Below, piece by piece: positions 17,788 to 25,576 of a DNA stretch of 64,000 bases (its first letter is position 1; the number at the start of each line of letters is the position of its first letter). Both the position numbers and the translations under genes were made by a program. The stretch comes from CALGDE01 sp964655355. Lineage in GTDB: Bacteria; Cyanobacteriota; Cyanobacteriia; CACIAM-69d. Under the pieces are notes generated by a model. That model had not been told where the DNA came from, searched no databases, and worked only from the letters and a program-made list of their open reading frames with translations. The stretch lies in the NCBI GenBank assembly GCA_964655355.1, contig CAZZMD010000019.1, positions 1 to 64,000 of the forward strand. Reading direction: 5' to 3'.

Positions 17788-18246
17788 TTAATCCTACTCC
17801 TCTACGATTTGCTGTAGCTGTCGTAAGCCCGAGTGGGGCAAACGGAATCTCTGACAATTCAGCGTTATCTAGAACTCCGAAAACTCACCAGTTGGACTTT
17901 CGAGACTCTATACAGCCAGCGCAAGTCTACCCTAGATGAACTCTCAATGTCTAGTTACATTCATACACGACGGGTTACCTGGAACAGGGTTCCCGGCGAG
18001 CAAGCTTTAGGGAATTTTCTCCCGAATATAGCCCCTAGTGATCGCGATTGATCGCAGAGTCAGCTCTTCTGGGAAGAGTCGGGAGCTAAACATTAACCCC
18101 AGTGACGGAAGGAAGACAAAAACGGTTCCCGCAATGTCTGGAAGCTAGTTAGCTTTAGACGAAGATAGCAAATCTTCCCGCAGGAATGTTGCAATGGAGA
18201 AGAACGGGCGATGTAGGGGCTTAACGCCTTAGGGAAGGGAGCGAAG
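17788..18246. other. Intergenic region between the RTX-like gene and uvrC
   Basis: 459 bases between two divergent genes. It must hold both promoters. A 72-codon plus-strand frame (17833-18051) has no ribosome site and no recognisable content. I see no repeat or clear operator. Confidence 0.6.
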
Positions 18247-20535
18247 ATGCCAACTGAGCGGCGGGTGTTGTGGCAGGAGCCGGAGCGATTGAAGGCGCGG
18301 CTGGCGGAGATCCCCCAGGAACCGGGGATATATTTTATGCGCGATCGCCATGATCACATCTTATATATCGGCAAATCAAAACATTTACGGACGCGGGTGC
18401 GGTCCTATTTCCGTCCGTTCCAGAGCCAGGCGGGTCGGGCACCGATGGAGCAGTTGCACAGTCCGCGCATTGAGTTGATGGTGCGGCAGGTGGCGGCGAT
18501 CGAGTTTATCGTCACCGATACGGAGGCGGAGGCGTTGGCCCTGGAGGCGAATGCAATTAAGCAGCATCAGCCCCATTTCAATGTGCTGCTGAAGGATGAC
18601 AAGAAGTATCCCTATCTCTGCATCACCTGGTCCGATGACTATCCCCGCATGTTTATTACCCGTAAGCGGCGGCTGGGGCGATCACGCGATCGCTATTACG
18701 GTCCCTACACGGATGCGTATGCCCTGCGGAGTACGCTGCGACTGGTAAAGCGGCTGTTTCCGTTGCGGCAGCGGCGACGTCCGTTATTTAAGGATCGCCC
18801 CTGCTTGAACTACGACATTGGGCGCTGTCCGGGGGTTTGTCAGGGTTTGATTACGCCGGACCAGTATCGGGCGACCTTGAATCGGGTGGCGATGATTTTC
18901 CAGGGGCGGACCGATGAGTTGATCGCTGAGTTGGAGCGGCAAATGGAGGCGGCTGCGGAGGAGTTGAATTTTGAGTTGGCGGCGGAGCTACGCGATCGCC
19001 TGAAGGGACTGCGGCATTTGGGGGAAAACAAGAAAGTCTCCCTGCCGGACGATCGGGTGTCGCGGGATGCGATCGCGTTGGCGGCGGATGGAGAACGGGC
19101 CTGTGTGCAGTTGTTCCAGGTGCGGGCGGGGCGGCTGACGGGGCGGTTGGGGTTTGTGGCCCAGATGCCGGGCTCGCGGGAGAGGTCGACGGCCCCCAAA
19201 CCGGCGACGGAAAATCAGTCCGCAGAGACATCTGCAGAGACATCTATATATATGGATACTGAATCAGTCGATACAGATATATATATAGATGTCGGATCGG
19301 GTTCCCAAAGTGAAGGGGGGGTCGGGGTTGCTCCCAAAGAGGCAAACGCGATCGTGCCGGCGCAGTTGTCGAGCAAGGGCAGCCGGGTGAAGGATTCCGG
19401 TGAGGGCGGTTATGCCGTGGATGGGGTGCCGTCGGCGGAGGCGGTTAAGGCGGAGGAGGCGTTGGCGGCGATCGCCCCTGATGTGGAGCTGTTGGGATCG
19501 GTTTTGCAGCGGGCGATGGAAGAGCACTATGCCACGGTGGAGCCGGTGGAAATTCCGGCGGAGGTGGTGGTGCAATATCCGTTGCCGGATCAGGAGTGGT
19601 TACAGGATTGGCTGACGCGGCAGCGGGGGCGCAAGGTCACCATCATGGTGCCCCAGCGGCAGACGAAGGCGGAGTTTGTGCAGATGGTGGAGCGGAATGC
19701 GGAGTTTGAGCTAAAGCGATTGCAGCGGTTGGCCGATCGCGATCGCTCGGCGCTCCAGGATTTGACGGAGATTTTGGATTTGCCGGACCAGCCGCGATGG
19801 ATTGAGTGCTATGACATTTCCCATATCCAGGGCTCCGATGCGGTGGCGTCGCGGGTGGTGTTTGTGGATGGGGTGCCCGCGAAGCAGCACTATCGCCGGT
19901 ATAAAATTCGCAATCCCATGGTGACCGCGGGACACTCGGACGATTTTGCCAGTATGGCGGAGGTGATCCAGCGGCGGTTTAAATCGGGGCAGTTGCGACC
20001 GGTGGCGAATGTGGCGATGGATGTCTTGCACGGGGGCGATGGGGCCGGCGGTCGCAGGTCGAGCAAGAATAGCGCGGCAGGTCAGGATTGGCCGGACTTG
20101 GTGGTGATTGATGGGGGTAAGGGTCAGCTCTCGGCGGTGATGACGGTGCTGGGCAAAATGGAAATTGCCGATGATTTGCGGGTGATTAGTTTGGCGAAGC
20201 GGGAGGAGGAGATTTTCCTGCCCGGTGAGTCGAACTCCCTAAAAACCGATCGCGAGCAACCGGGGATCCAACTATTGCGACGATTGCGGGATGAAGCCCA
20301 CCGGTTTGCCGTCAGCTTCCATCGCCAAAAACGCACGGAACGGATGCGGCGATCGCATTTAGATGCGGTTCCGGGGTTAGGTCACCGCCGCCAAAAGGAT
20401 TTACTCGCCCATTTCCGCTCCATCGACTACATCCGCGAAGCAACAACAAAACAGCTCTGCGAAGTGGACGGCATCGGCCCCAAGCTGGCCCAGCAAATTT
20501 ATGAGTATTTCCATCCCTCTAACGACGATGGGTAG
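18247..20535 (+). CDS. uvrC: Excinuclease ABC subunit C with an in-frame insert
   Basis: Makes both incisions in nucleotide excision repair. 762 residues, against the usual 610-640. The GIY-YIG nuclease is N-terminal (GIYFMRDRHDHILYIGKSKH), then a Cys-containing segment (CLNYDIGRCPGVC), the UVR motif (about 215-250), the RNase H-like endonuclease (ECYDISHIQGSDAV...VVIDGGKGQL) and C-terminal helix-hairpin-helix repeats. The extra length is mainly a low-complexity, acidic, Ser/Glu-rich insert of about 95-100 residues near residues 313-410, plus a short Gly/Ser insert before DLVVIDGG. Catalytic blocks are intact, so the enzyme is probably functional. The insert contains a DNA palindrome (separate entry). 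ATG 18247. Confidence 0.94.
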   Translation: MPTERRVLWQEPERLKARLAEIPQEPGIYFMRDRHDHILYIGKSKHLRTRVRSYFRPFQSQAGRAPMEQLHSPRIELMVRQVAAIEFIVTDTEAEALALEANAIKQHQPHFNVLLKDDKKYPYLCITWSDDYPRMFITRKRRLGRSRDRYYGPYTDAYALRSTLRLVKRLFPLRQRRRPLFKDRPCLNYDIGRCPGVCQGLITPDQYRATLNRVAMIFQGRTDELIAELERQMEAAAEELNFELAAELRDRLKGLRHLGENKKVSLPDDRVSRDAIALAADGERACVQLFQVRAGRLTGRLGFVAQMPGSRERSTAPKPATENQSAETSAETSIYMDTESVDTDIYIDVGSGSQSEGGVGVAPKEANAIVPAQLSSKGSRVKDSGEGGYAVDGVPSAEAVKAEEALAAIAPDVELLGSVLQRAMEEHYATVEPVEIPAEVVVQYPLPDQEWLQDWLTRQRGRKVTIMVPQRQTKAEFVQMVERNAEFELKRLQRLADRDRSALQDLTEILDLPDQPRWIECYDISHIQGSDAVASRVVFVDGVPAKQHYRRYKIRNPMVTAGHSDDFASMAEVIQRRFKSGQLRPVANVAMDVLHGGDGAGGRRSSKNSAAGQDWPDLVVIDGGKGQLSAVMTVLGKMEIADDLRVISLAKREEEIFLPGESNSLKTDREQPGIQLLRRLRDEAHRFAVSFHRQKRTERMRRSHLDAVPGLGHRRQKDLLAHFRSIDYIREATTKQLCEVDGIGPKLAQQIYEYFHPSNDDG
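19221..19293 (+). repeat. Duplication and extended palindrome inside uvrC
   Basis: GCAGAGACATCT is duplicated in tandem (about 19223-19246). It overlaps an inverted repeat, GACATCTATATATAT (19239-19253) with ATATATATAGATGTC (19279-19293), a perfect 15-bp match. The 25-base loop itself contains the small palindrome ACTGA-A-TCAGT (19257-19267). The whole block stays in frame and encodes ETSIYMDTESVDTDIYIDV. Confidence 0.85.
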
Positions 20536-20568
20536 GTGAAACGTAAAGGGGAACATCACGGTCCCAAA

Positions 20569-21918
20569 CTAAAAATCGCGCAATTCCAAAAAATGCCCTA
20601 ATAAATAGAGTGAACCGCAAAGGATAACCGGGCGATCGCTCCCCTCCCGCTTCCCATCATCGAATGCGGTTTCAAGGGCATCGGTCAATTGGTCATAACT
20701 TTGGACTTGTGCCAATTCGGGACGGAGGGTTTGTCCCAACGCCGCCAGATCCTTGGGATCGGTACAGCGTGGGCTGGGAACCGGCACCGTAAACAGGTGA
20801 TCGCCCGGCCGCAGGATCCGATCCAAAACTTGGCGAGCATCCTTATCCTTCAACATGCCAACAATCCAAGTAACGGTCCCGCCCGATCGCACCGATTCAT
20901 CTACATATTGTCCCAAGGCCTCCGCCGCCGGCGGATTGTGGGCCCCATCTATTAATAGGGCGTGATTTTTCCAATGGGTCCATTGCAACCGCCCCGCCCA
21001 TTGAGCCTTACCCATCCCCGTCACAATGGCATCGTCAGAAATGGTCCAACCCTGATCCTGAAGCGATCGCAACAGGGCGATCGCCACCGCCGAATTAGCC
21101 AATTGAAATTCTCCCGCCAGGGCTAAGGGATAGGCAATCCCGTGGGATTGAGCGTGGGGTTGCCCCCCTCGGTCCAAAGGAATAGCCGGTTGAACAACGG
21201 TCAGGGGGGCCTGGACTTTTTGGGCGATCACCGCTGCCGCCTGCCGAGCTTCTTCGGGAAGCGGACCAATGATGGCGGGGCGATCGCGTTTAAAAATTCC
21301 CGCCTTTTCCGCTGCAATTTTGCCCAGGGTATCCCCCAGCATTTGCTGATGATCCATACCGATCGAAACAATCGCCGTCGCAGCAGGGCGATCGCACACA
21401 TTGGTCCCATCGAGCCGCCCCCCTAAGCCCACCTCCATCACCGCAACATCTACGCCCGCCTGAGCAAAATGCCACCATGCGGCCACCGTCACAATCTCAT
21501 AGAGGGTAGGAATCCCCGCCGCCGGATCCTCCAACTCTTGGGCGATCGCTTCCGCCGCAGCAATCACAGCATTGATAGCCGTCAGAAACTCATCGGGGGA
21601 AATGGGCGATCGCCCCACTTGGACGCGCTCGGTCCAATACACCAGATGGGGCGACGTGTAGGTACCCACCCGATAGCCCGCCTCCGTCAACACCGACGTT
21701 AGATATGCACAGACCGACCCTTTACCATTGGTCCCCGCCACATGCACCAACGGCATTTTGTCCTGGGGATTATCCAACGCCGCCAACAATCGCTTCATCC
21801 GATCCAGCCCAAGACGAATGCCAACCCCGATAAAAGGGGCGAGGCGGGCATCGATTTGTTGATGTTGCTGTTGAAATTTTTGGGCGGGATTGGGGCGATC
21901 GCCATAGGTAGAAGACAT
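20569..21918 (-). CDS. folC: Bifunctional folylpolyglutamate/dihydrofolate synthase
   Basis: Adds glutamate to dihydropteroate and to folates using ATP. 449 residues from ATG 21918 (MSSTYGDRPNPAQKF); the frame extends 12 codons further up but without support. Visible: the P-loop AGTNGKGSVC, the Mur-ligase-like YTSPHLVYWTERVQV, the metal/ATP region EVGLGGRLDGTNV with GMDHQQMLGDTLGKIAAEKAGI, and the C-terminal IDGAHNPPAAEAL. Convergent with uvrC, 33 bases apart. Its own upstream region of about 150 bases also holds the tsf terminator. Confidence 0.93.
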   Translation of the reverse strand: MSSTYGDRPNPAQKFQQQHQQIDARLAPFIGVGIRLGLDRMKRLLAALDNPQDKMPLVHVAGTNGKGSVCAYLTSVLTEAGYRVGTYTSPHLVYWTERVQVGRSPISPDEFLTAINAVIAAAEAIAQELEDPAAGIPTLYEIVTVAAWWHFAQAGVDVAVMEVGLGGRLDGTNVCDRPAATAIVSIGMDHQQMLGDTLGKIAAEKAGIFKRDRPAIIGPLPEEARQAAAVIAQKVQAPLTVVQPAIPLDRGGQPHAQSHGIAYPLALAGEFQLANSAVAIALLRSLQDQGWTISDDAIVTGMGKAQWAGRLQWTHWKNHALLIDGAHNPPAAEALGQYVDESVRSGGTVTWIVGMLKDKDARQVLDRILRPGDHLFTVPVPSPRCTDPKDLAALGQTLRPELAQVQSYDQLTDALETAFDDGKREGSDRPVILCGSLYLLGHFLELRDF

Positions 21919-21963
21919 AGGCAGAAATAGAGGGCTCAGAAGCCCCTCAAACAAACAAAATCA

Positions 21964-22028
21964 AAAAAAATCCAATAGCAAACCGGCCCCCGGAGACACG
22001 TCAAACCGTAAAACTCTAGGGACCGGTT
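21964..22028 (-). terminator. Probable tsf terminator
   Basis: On the minus strand AACCGGTCCC (22028-22019) pairs with GGGGCCGGTT (21990-21981), nine of ten bases plus a G-T type pair, with a long loop. An eight-base T run follows after about ten bases. Confidence 0.55.
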
Positions 22029-22066
22029 ATTGAGATTAGCCCAGCTATGACCTGGACCCACGGGAC

Positions 22067-22912
22067 TTAACCCTTAGTCGCAGCAGCCACTTCAGCCGCG
22101 AAATCGCTCTCTTCCTTCTCGATACCATCACCCACTTCAAAGCGGACAAACTCGGTAACGGTTGCACCCTTTTCCTTCAGCATTTCGCCGACGGACTTTT
22201 TGGGCTCCATCACGAAGGGCTGACCGGTCAAGGAAATCTCACCGGTGAACTTCTTCATCCGACCGGCCACCATCTTCTCAGCGATTTCGGGCTTCTTGCC
22301 AGATTGAACCGCGATATCGATTTGGATTTGCTTCTCCTTCGCAACCACTTCCTCGGAAACATCCTCAGGATTCAGGAACTCAGGGCTAGACGCGGCAACG
22401 TGCATAGAGACATTTTTAAGCGTCTCATCATCGTCAGCGGTACCCACAACAATGACGCCGATCTTACCGCTGTGGATATAGGTGCCCAGCTTATCGCCGG
22501 CGAAGTGAGCCACGCGGCGGATGCCCACATTCTCACCAATCTTGATCACCAACTCAGAGCGGACGGCTTCAAATTTTTCCTTCAGAGCATCCGTAGATAG
22601 CTCATCTGCAAACGCAGCATCCAACGCATCATTAGCGAAGCCCAAGAAGTTTTTGTCCTTGGCAACGAAGTCCGTTTCGCAGTTAACTTCCAGGATGGTT
22701 GCTTTTCCGCCATCAGACTTGATCAGGATGGCTCCTTCTGCGGCAACGCGGGACGCTTTCTTAGCCGCTTTCGCAACACCGCGCTTCCGGAGATCTTCAA
22801 TGGCTGCTTCGATATCACCGTCAGCGCCAACCAAGGCCTTCTTGCACTCCATCATGCCTGCGCCAGTACGCTCGCGCAGTTCTTTTACTAGGGCAGCGGT
22901 AACGGTTGCCAT
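22067..22912 (-). CDS. tsf: Elongation factor Ts, proteobacterial-type architecture
   Basis: Nucleotide-exchange factor for EF-Tu. 281 residues: the N-terminal UBA-like motif (LVKELRERTGAGMMECKKAL), the core with ILEVNCETDFVAKD, then a full second core repeat and coiled coil (GRMKKFTGEISLTGQPFVM) and the end FVRFEVGDGIEKEESDFAAE. Cyanobacterial EF-Ts that I remember are about 220 residues, lack most of the second core half and sit next to rpsB. This one has the long E. coli-like layout, no rpsB beside it, and lies 126 bases downstream of petP on the same strand. No HIP1 site occurs in the gene. A GGAGG ribosome site lies rather far (16 bases) from ATG 22912. Transfer from a gamma-proteobacterium is inferred. 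Confidence 0.93.
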   Translation of the reverse strand: MATVTAALVKELRERTGAGMMECKKALVGADGDIEAAIEDLRKRGVAKAAKKASRVAAEGAILIKSDGGKATILEVNCETDFVAKDKNFLGFANDALDAAFADELSTDALKEKFEAVRSELVIKIGENVGIRRVAHFAGDKLGTYIHSGKIGVIVVGTADDDETLKNVSMHVAASSPEFLNPEDVSEEVVAKEKQIQIDIAVQSGKKPEIAEKMVAGRMKKFTGEISLTGQPFVMEPKKSVGEMLKEKGATVTEFVRFEVGDGIEKEESDFAAEVAAATKG

Positions 22913-23038
22913 GACTCTTAATTGGATACCTCCAGGACTTTTGCAAATTTCAGCATAGCGCTATTGGGGTCATCTGAAGTTGATTTATCCCTAGCAGCGC
23001 TGGGACGCGATCGCTCCATCAGCCTGGCCGCATCAGGA

Positions 23039-23977
23039 TCAGTGGTGCAAAGTAATGATGAGGAGGGGACAGGCGGCAAGTCCCATCAGCCCCCAAGACC
23101 AAAGGGTCGGCGTCAGTCGCGTCAGGGAAAAGCGATCAGGAGATACGACAGGCTGAGCAGAGGCAGAAGTTTGGGTTTGCTGGATGAGGGCCTGTACCCG
23201 GCGGTCCAGGCGATCGCCCCCGGTCTGTCCCCCATCGGCCGTATCGGTGGCCATAGCAGTACTCAGCGGCGCAGCCGGTTGCAAAGGACTTTGGGCCAAA
23301 ATGAGCAATGCTTCAGCCACATCCAGAGGATCGGTGGCGATCGCCGCTTGCTGATCCGCCCGAATTTCCCGCAGCAATAACACCTCTTGCCACAGTCGCT
23401 CCGAACCCGGCAACCAGCTCACCAGGCGATGGAGCCATCCCAACCAGAAAAACGTAAACGTGTCGTGATGGGTCGCGTGGGCCGTTTCATGGGCCAGCAC
23501 CGCTTTCACTTGTTCCGGCGTCAGTTGGTCCAACAGTCCCTGGCTAACCACCAATTGCGATCGCCAAAACCCCACCTGAGCGGCATAGGGTAACGGTTGC
23601 TCCAGGAGCCGAGCCGATTGTCCCTCGATTTCTACCGTCGGCAGGGTTTCCACAGCGGCAATGGACCGTCGTCCCTGGTACCAAGCGATCGCAAGCTGGG
23701 CGATCGCCCAAGCGAGCCCGAGGCCCGCCAACACCGACCCCCATCGGCTGACCGAATGGCCCCACATGGTGCCCGTGCTACCCATCAGCAGGATCGCAAT
23801 CCAACCATTCAGCAACCATAGGGACGGGAGCACTAAGGCAACCCGAGCCCACCACCATTGTTTGGACCACTGGTCTGGGGTGCAATGCTCTGTAACCCCC
23901 TCAGATCGTTGATGCCAATGCCAGCGCACCGCCAGGGCCAAGGCCGCAATGGAAAAAACCAAGTAGGTATGGATCAT
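23039..23977 (-). CDS. petP: BlaR1/M56-type membrane metalloprotease PetP (copper switch)
   Basis: 312 residues with hydrophobic segments at about 1-18, 45-68, 80-100, around 175-190 and 290-309, and the zinc-protease motif HETAH (163-167) with a later REIRAD glutamate. This is the BlaR1-like membrane-protease half of a BlaI/BlaR-like pair. In Synechocystis the PetR/PetP pair (slr0240/slr0241) controls the plastocyanin-cytochrome c6 switch: PetP causes loss of PetR when copper is present. The 4-base overlap with the petR-like gene, and petJ directly divergent, support the same job here. Not to be confused with the cytochrome b6f subunit also called PetP (at 32401). Confidence 0.8.
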   Translation of the reverse strand: MIHTYLVFSIAALALAVRWHWHQRSEGVTEHCTPDQWSKQWWWARVALVLPSLWLLNGWIAILLMGSTGTMWGHSVSRWGSVLAGLGLAWAIAQLAIAWYQGRRSIAAVETLPTVEIEGQSARLLEQPLPYAAQVGFWRSQLVVSQGLLDQLTPEQVKAVLAHETAHATHHDTFTFFWLGWLHRLVSWLPGSERLWQEVLLLREIRADQQAAIATDPLDVAEALLILAQSPLQPAAPLSTAMATDTADGGQTGGDRLDRRVQALIQQTQTSASAQPVVSPDRFSLTRLTPTLWSWGLMGLAACPLLIITLHH

Positions 23978-24402
23978 GACTGCCCCCGCTGTTGACGCAA
24001 CTGCTTCAATTGCTTGATTTGATCCGCTAGGGATTCGATTCGATCCAAGCTGGCGGTGTCCAGCTCGTTGGCAAAGGCTGCGACCACATCGGGATTACTA
24101 ATTTCCATAAACCGATCCAGATGTTCGTAGGCTTGCAGTGCTTGGGCCCGCTCCCGAGACACCGTCACCAACCATTGGCTAACTCGCCCCTGGCGTAACC
24201 GTTGGACCCATCCTTTTTGCTCCAGGCGCTTTAACACCGTTAGGACAGAGGCTTGGGTCAGTTCTCGGTCGGGATCCGTCAAAATCTGATCCAGCACATC
24301 ACGGGCACTGGCCCCTGCCTTAGACCAGAGGATCTCGATAATTTCTGTTTCCAGTGCTCCCAAGGATAACCGGGTGGGGGCATTGGGGGAAGGTTCAGCC
24401 AT
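23974..24402 (-). CDS. petR: BlaI/CopY-family repressor PetR (copper switch)
   Basis: 142 residues: a BlaI-type winged helix (LGALETEIIEILWSKAGASA, TQASVLTVLKRLEQKGWV) and a helical dimerisation tail ending in a Leu/Gln-rich coiled coil. The family binds operators as a dimer and is inactivated by proteolysis; the partner protease overlaps it by 4 bases (ATGA). The start is ATG 24402. It is divergent from petJ across 320 bases, so it probably controls both its own operon and petJ. The assignment to PetR rests on family, pairing and neighbour, not on sequence comparison. Confidence 0.8.
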   Translation of the reverse strand: MAEPSPNAPTRLSLGALETEIIEILWSKAGASARDVLDQILTDPDRELTQASVLTVLKRLEQKGWVQRLRQGRVSQWLVTVSRERAQALQAYEHLDRFMEISNPDVVAAFANELDTASLDRIESLADQIKQLKQLRQQRGQS

Positions 24403-24563
24403 TACAGTTGCTGCTAGTCGATCACAGGGCTTCCTCTGGAGTATGCCATCTTCACCTTCATACTCCGGGGAAAATACCGGTTCATTGCAAGATATTTATC
24501 GGAATCAGGGGGGCGATCGCCGAAATTCTCATAAAGTTTTACATTCGGAAAAATTAGACAAAA

Positions 24564-24612
24564 CGTCTTTTGACGGGATTTAAACGGGGCTGAAAAGATA
24601 CTAGGCGTCAAA
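24564..24612. promoter_or_regulatory. Candidate operator half-sites between petR and petJ
   Basis: CGTC-TTTT-GACG (24564-24575) is a small palindrome. Its right half TTTGACG (24569-24575) recurs in inverted orientation as CGTCAAA (24606-24612). The spacing and inverted layout would suit a dimeric repressor. The link to PetR is a guess; I do not know its consensus for certain. Confidence 0.3.
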
Positions 24613-24722
24613 GTGTGCCGACCGAAATAGCACCCTGAGCAATTATTTATTGCCCTGGGATGGCTACGGGTTGGCCCCCGTTTATAACCCTGACTGTTCG
24701 AGATTTTTAGGAGATGAGAATA

Positions 24723-25058
24723 ATGGTGGGACGTTTTGTGGCGGCTGTCTTGGCGGTGATGATGAGCTTCGGTCTGTTGGTGCCGTCGGCGTTGGCGGGT
24801 GATGCGGCTGCGGGCAAGGCTATATTCAGTGCCAACTGTGCCGCTTGCCATGCTGGGGGGCGGAATGTGGTGGTGCCTCCCAAGAGCCTGAAGAAGGACG
24901 ACTTAGCCAAGTACGGTAAGGATACTGCGGAGGCAATCATCACCCAGGTCACGAATGGGAATGGGGCCATGCCTGCCTTTGGTGGCAAGTTGGATGCGAC
25001 TCAGATTGAGGATGTGGCCGCCTATGTGTTGGATCAGGCAGACAAGGGATGGTCTTAA
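24723..25058 (+). CDS. petJ: Cytochrome c6 (soluble c553)
   Basis: Lumenal electron carrier between cytochrome b6f and photosystem I, replacing plastocyanin when copper is scarce. 111 residues from ATG 24723. AGGAG lies 9 bases before this ATG and only 1 base before the upstream in-frame ATG 24714, so 24723 is preferred. A signal peptide (AAVLAVMMSFGLLVPSALA) is followed by a mature part starting GDAAAGKAIF, the heme site CAACH, and the distal Met in NGAMPAFGGKL. The C-terminus DVAAYVLDQADKGW is typical. Divergent from the PetR/PetP pair, its expected regulators. Confidence 0.96.
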   Translation: MVGRFVAAVLAVMMSFGLLVPSALAGDAAAGKAIFSANCAACHAGGRNVVVPPKSLKKDDLAKYGKDTAEAIITQVTNGNGAMPAFGGKLDATQIEDVAAYVLDQADKGWS

Positions 25059-25576
25059 TCGAGTGTCCCAAGACGATCTTTTCCCAAGATGATTTTGGGG
25101 TGGTTTTACGTCTAATGGCTTCGATTATGGACCCTATAGAAGAATTAAGTTCATTAGAACCTCTGGGGGGGATGCCATTTCCTCACTTATTGTTTTAAGC
25201 TTAATTCAGAGAGTAATTGGGGAGTCTTGCGTTGCAATGCTCCTTTTTTTTGGGCATTTTTAGGCAGTACTTTTTATCACCACCGATCCCTCCCCCCAAG
25301 AGCACCCTGTTGGGGCGAGGGAATCAGCCGGTCTGGACAGTGCGTATGGGCAGTATGTAACAGTCCCATAGCAACCGGGGGCGATCGCCGAGTGTTATCT
25401 AAATTCCTCGGTAATATGGATTTTGTAAGTTGAGATACCAAATCCGTGGAGGGTTGGGTGCGGTGTTTGCGATCGCTCCCGTTCATCCTTGGATGGGTCA
25501 TCAGATGACCACTGATGACCGCAAGCGATTACTTCTACCCCAGTTCATTTGCGATCGCCATTGTGGTCGCGTTGCT
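25059..25576. other. Intergenic region between petJ and glcF
   Basis: 518 bases. A weak hairpin (GGAG 25221-25224 with CTCC 25240-25243) followed by eight T residues (25244-25251) is the likely petJ terminator. Closer to petJ are two similar blocks CCAAGACGATCTTTT and CCAAGATGATTTT. The rest has no supported gene; an in-frame extension of glcF runs back to 25430 but looks non-coding. Confidence 0.55.

Noticed and set aside
17833..18051. Short open frame between the RTX-like gene and uvrC
   Set aside because: No ribosome site, no recognised content, and it lies in a divergent promoter region.
23039..24402. Reading the BlaI/BlaR-like pair as a beta-lactam resistance system
   Set aside because: No beta-lactamase or penicillin-binding gene is adjacent, while petJ is; the PetR/PetP copper switch fits better.
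25227..25433. Short open frame between petJ and glcF
   Set aside because: It starts inside the presumed petJ terminator and has no family features.
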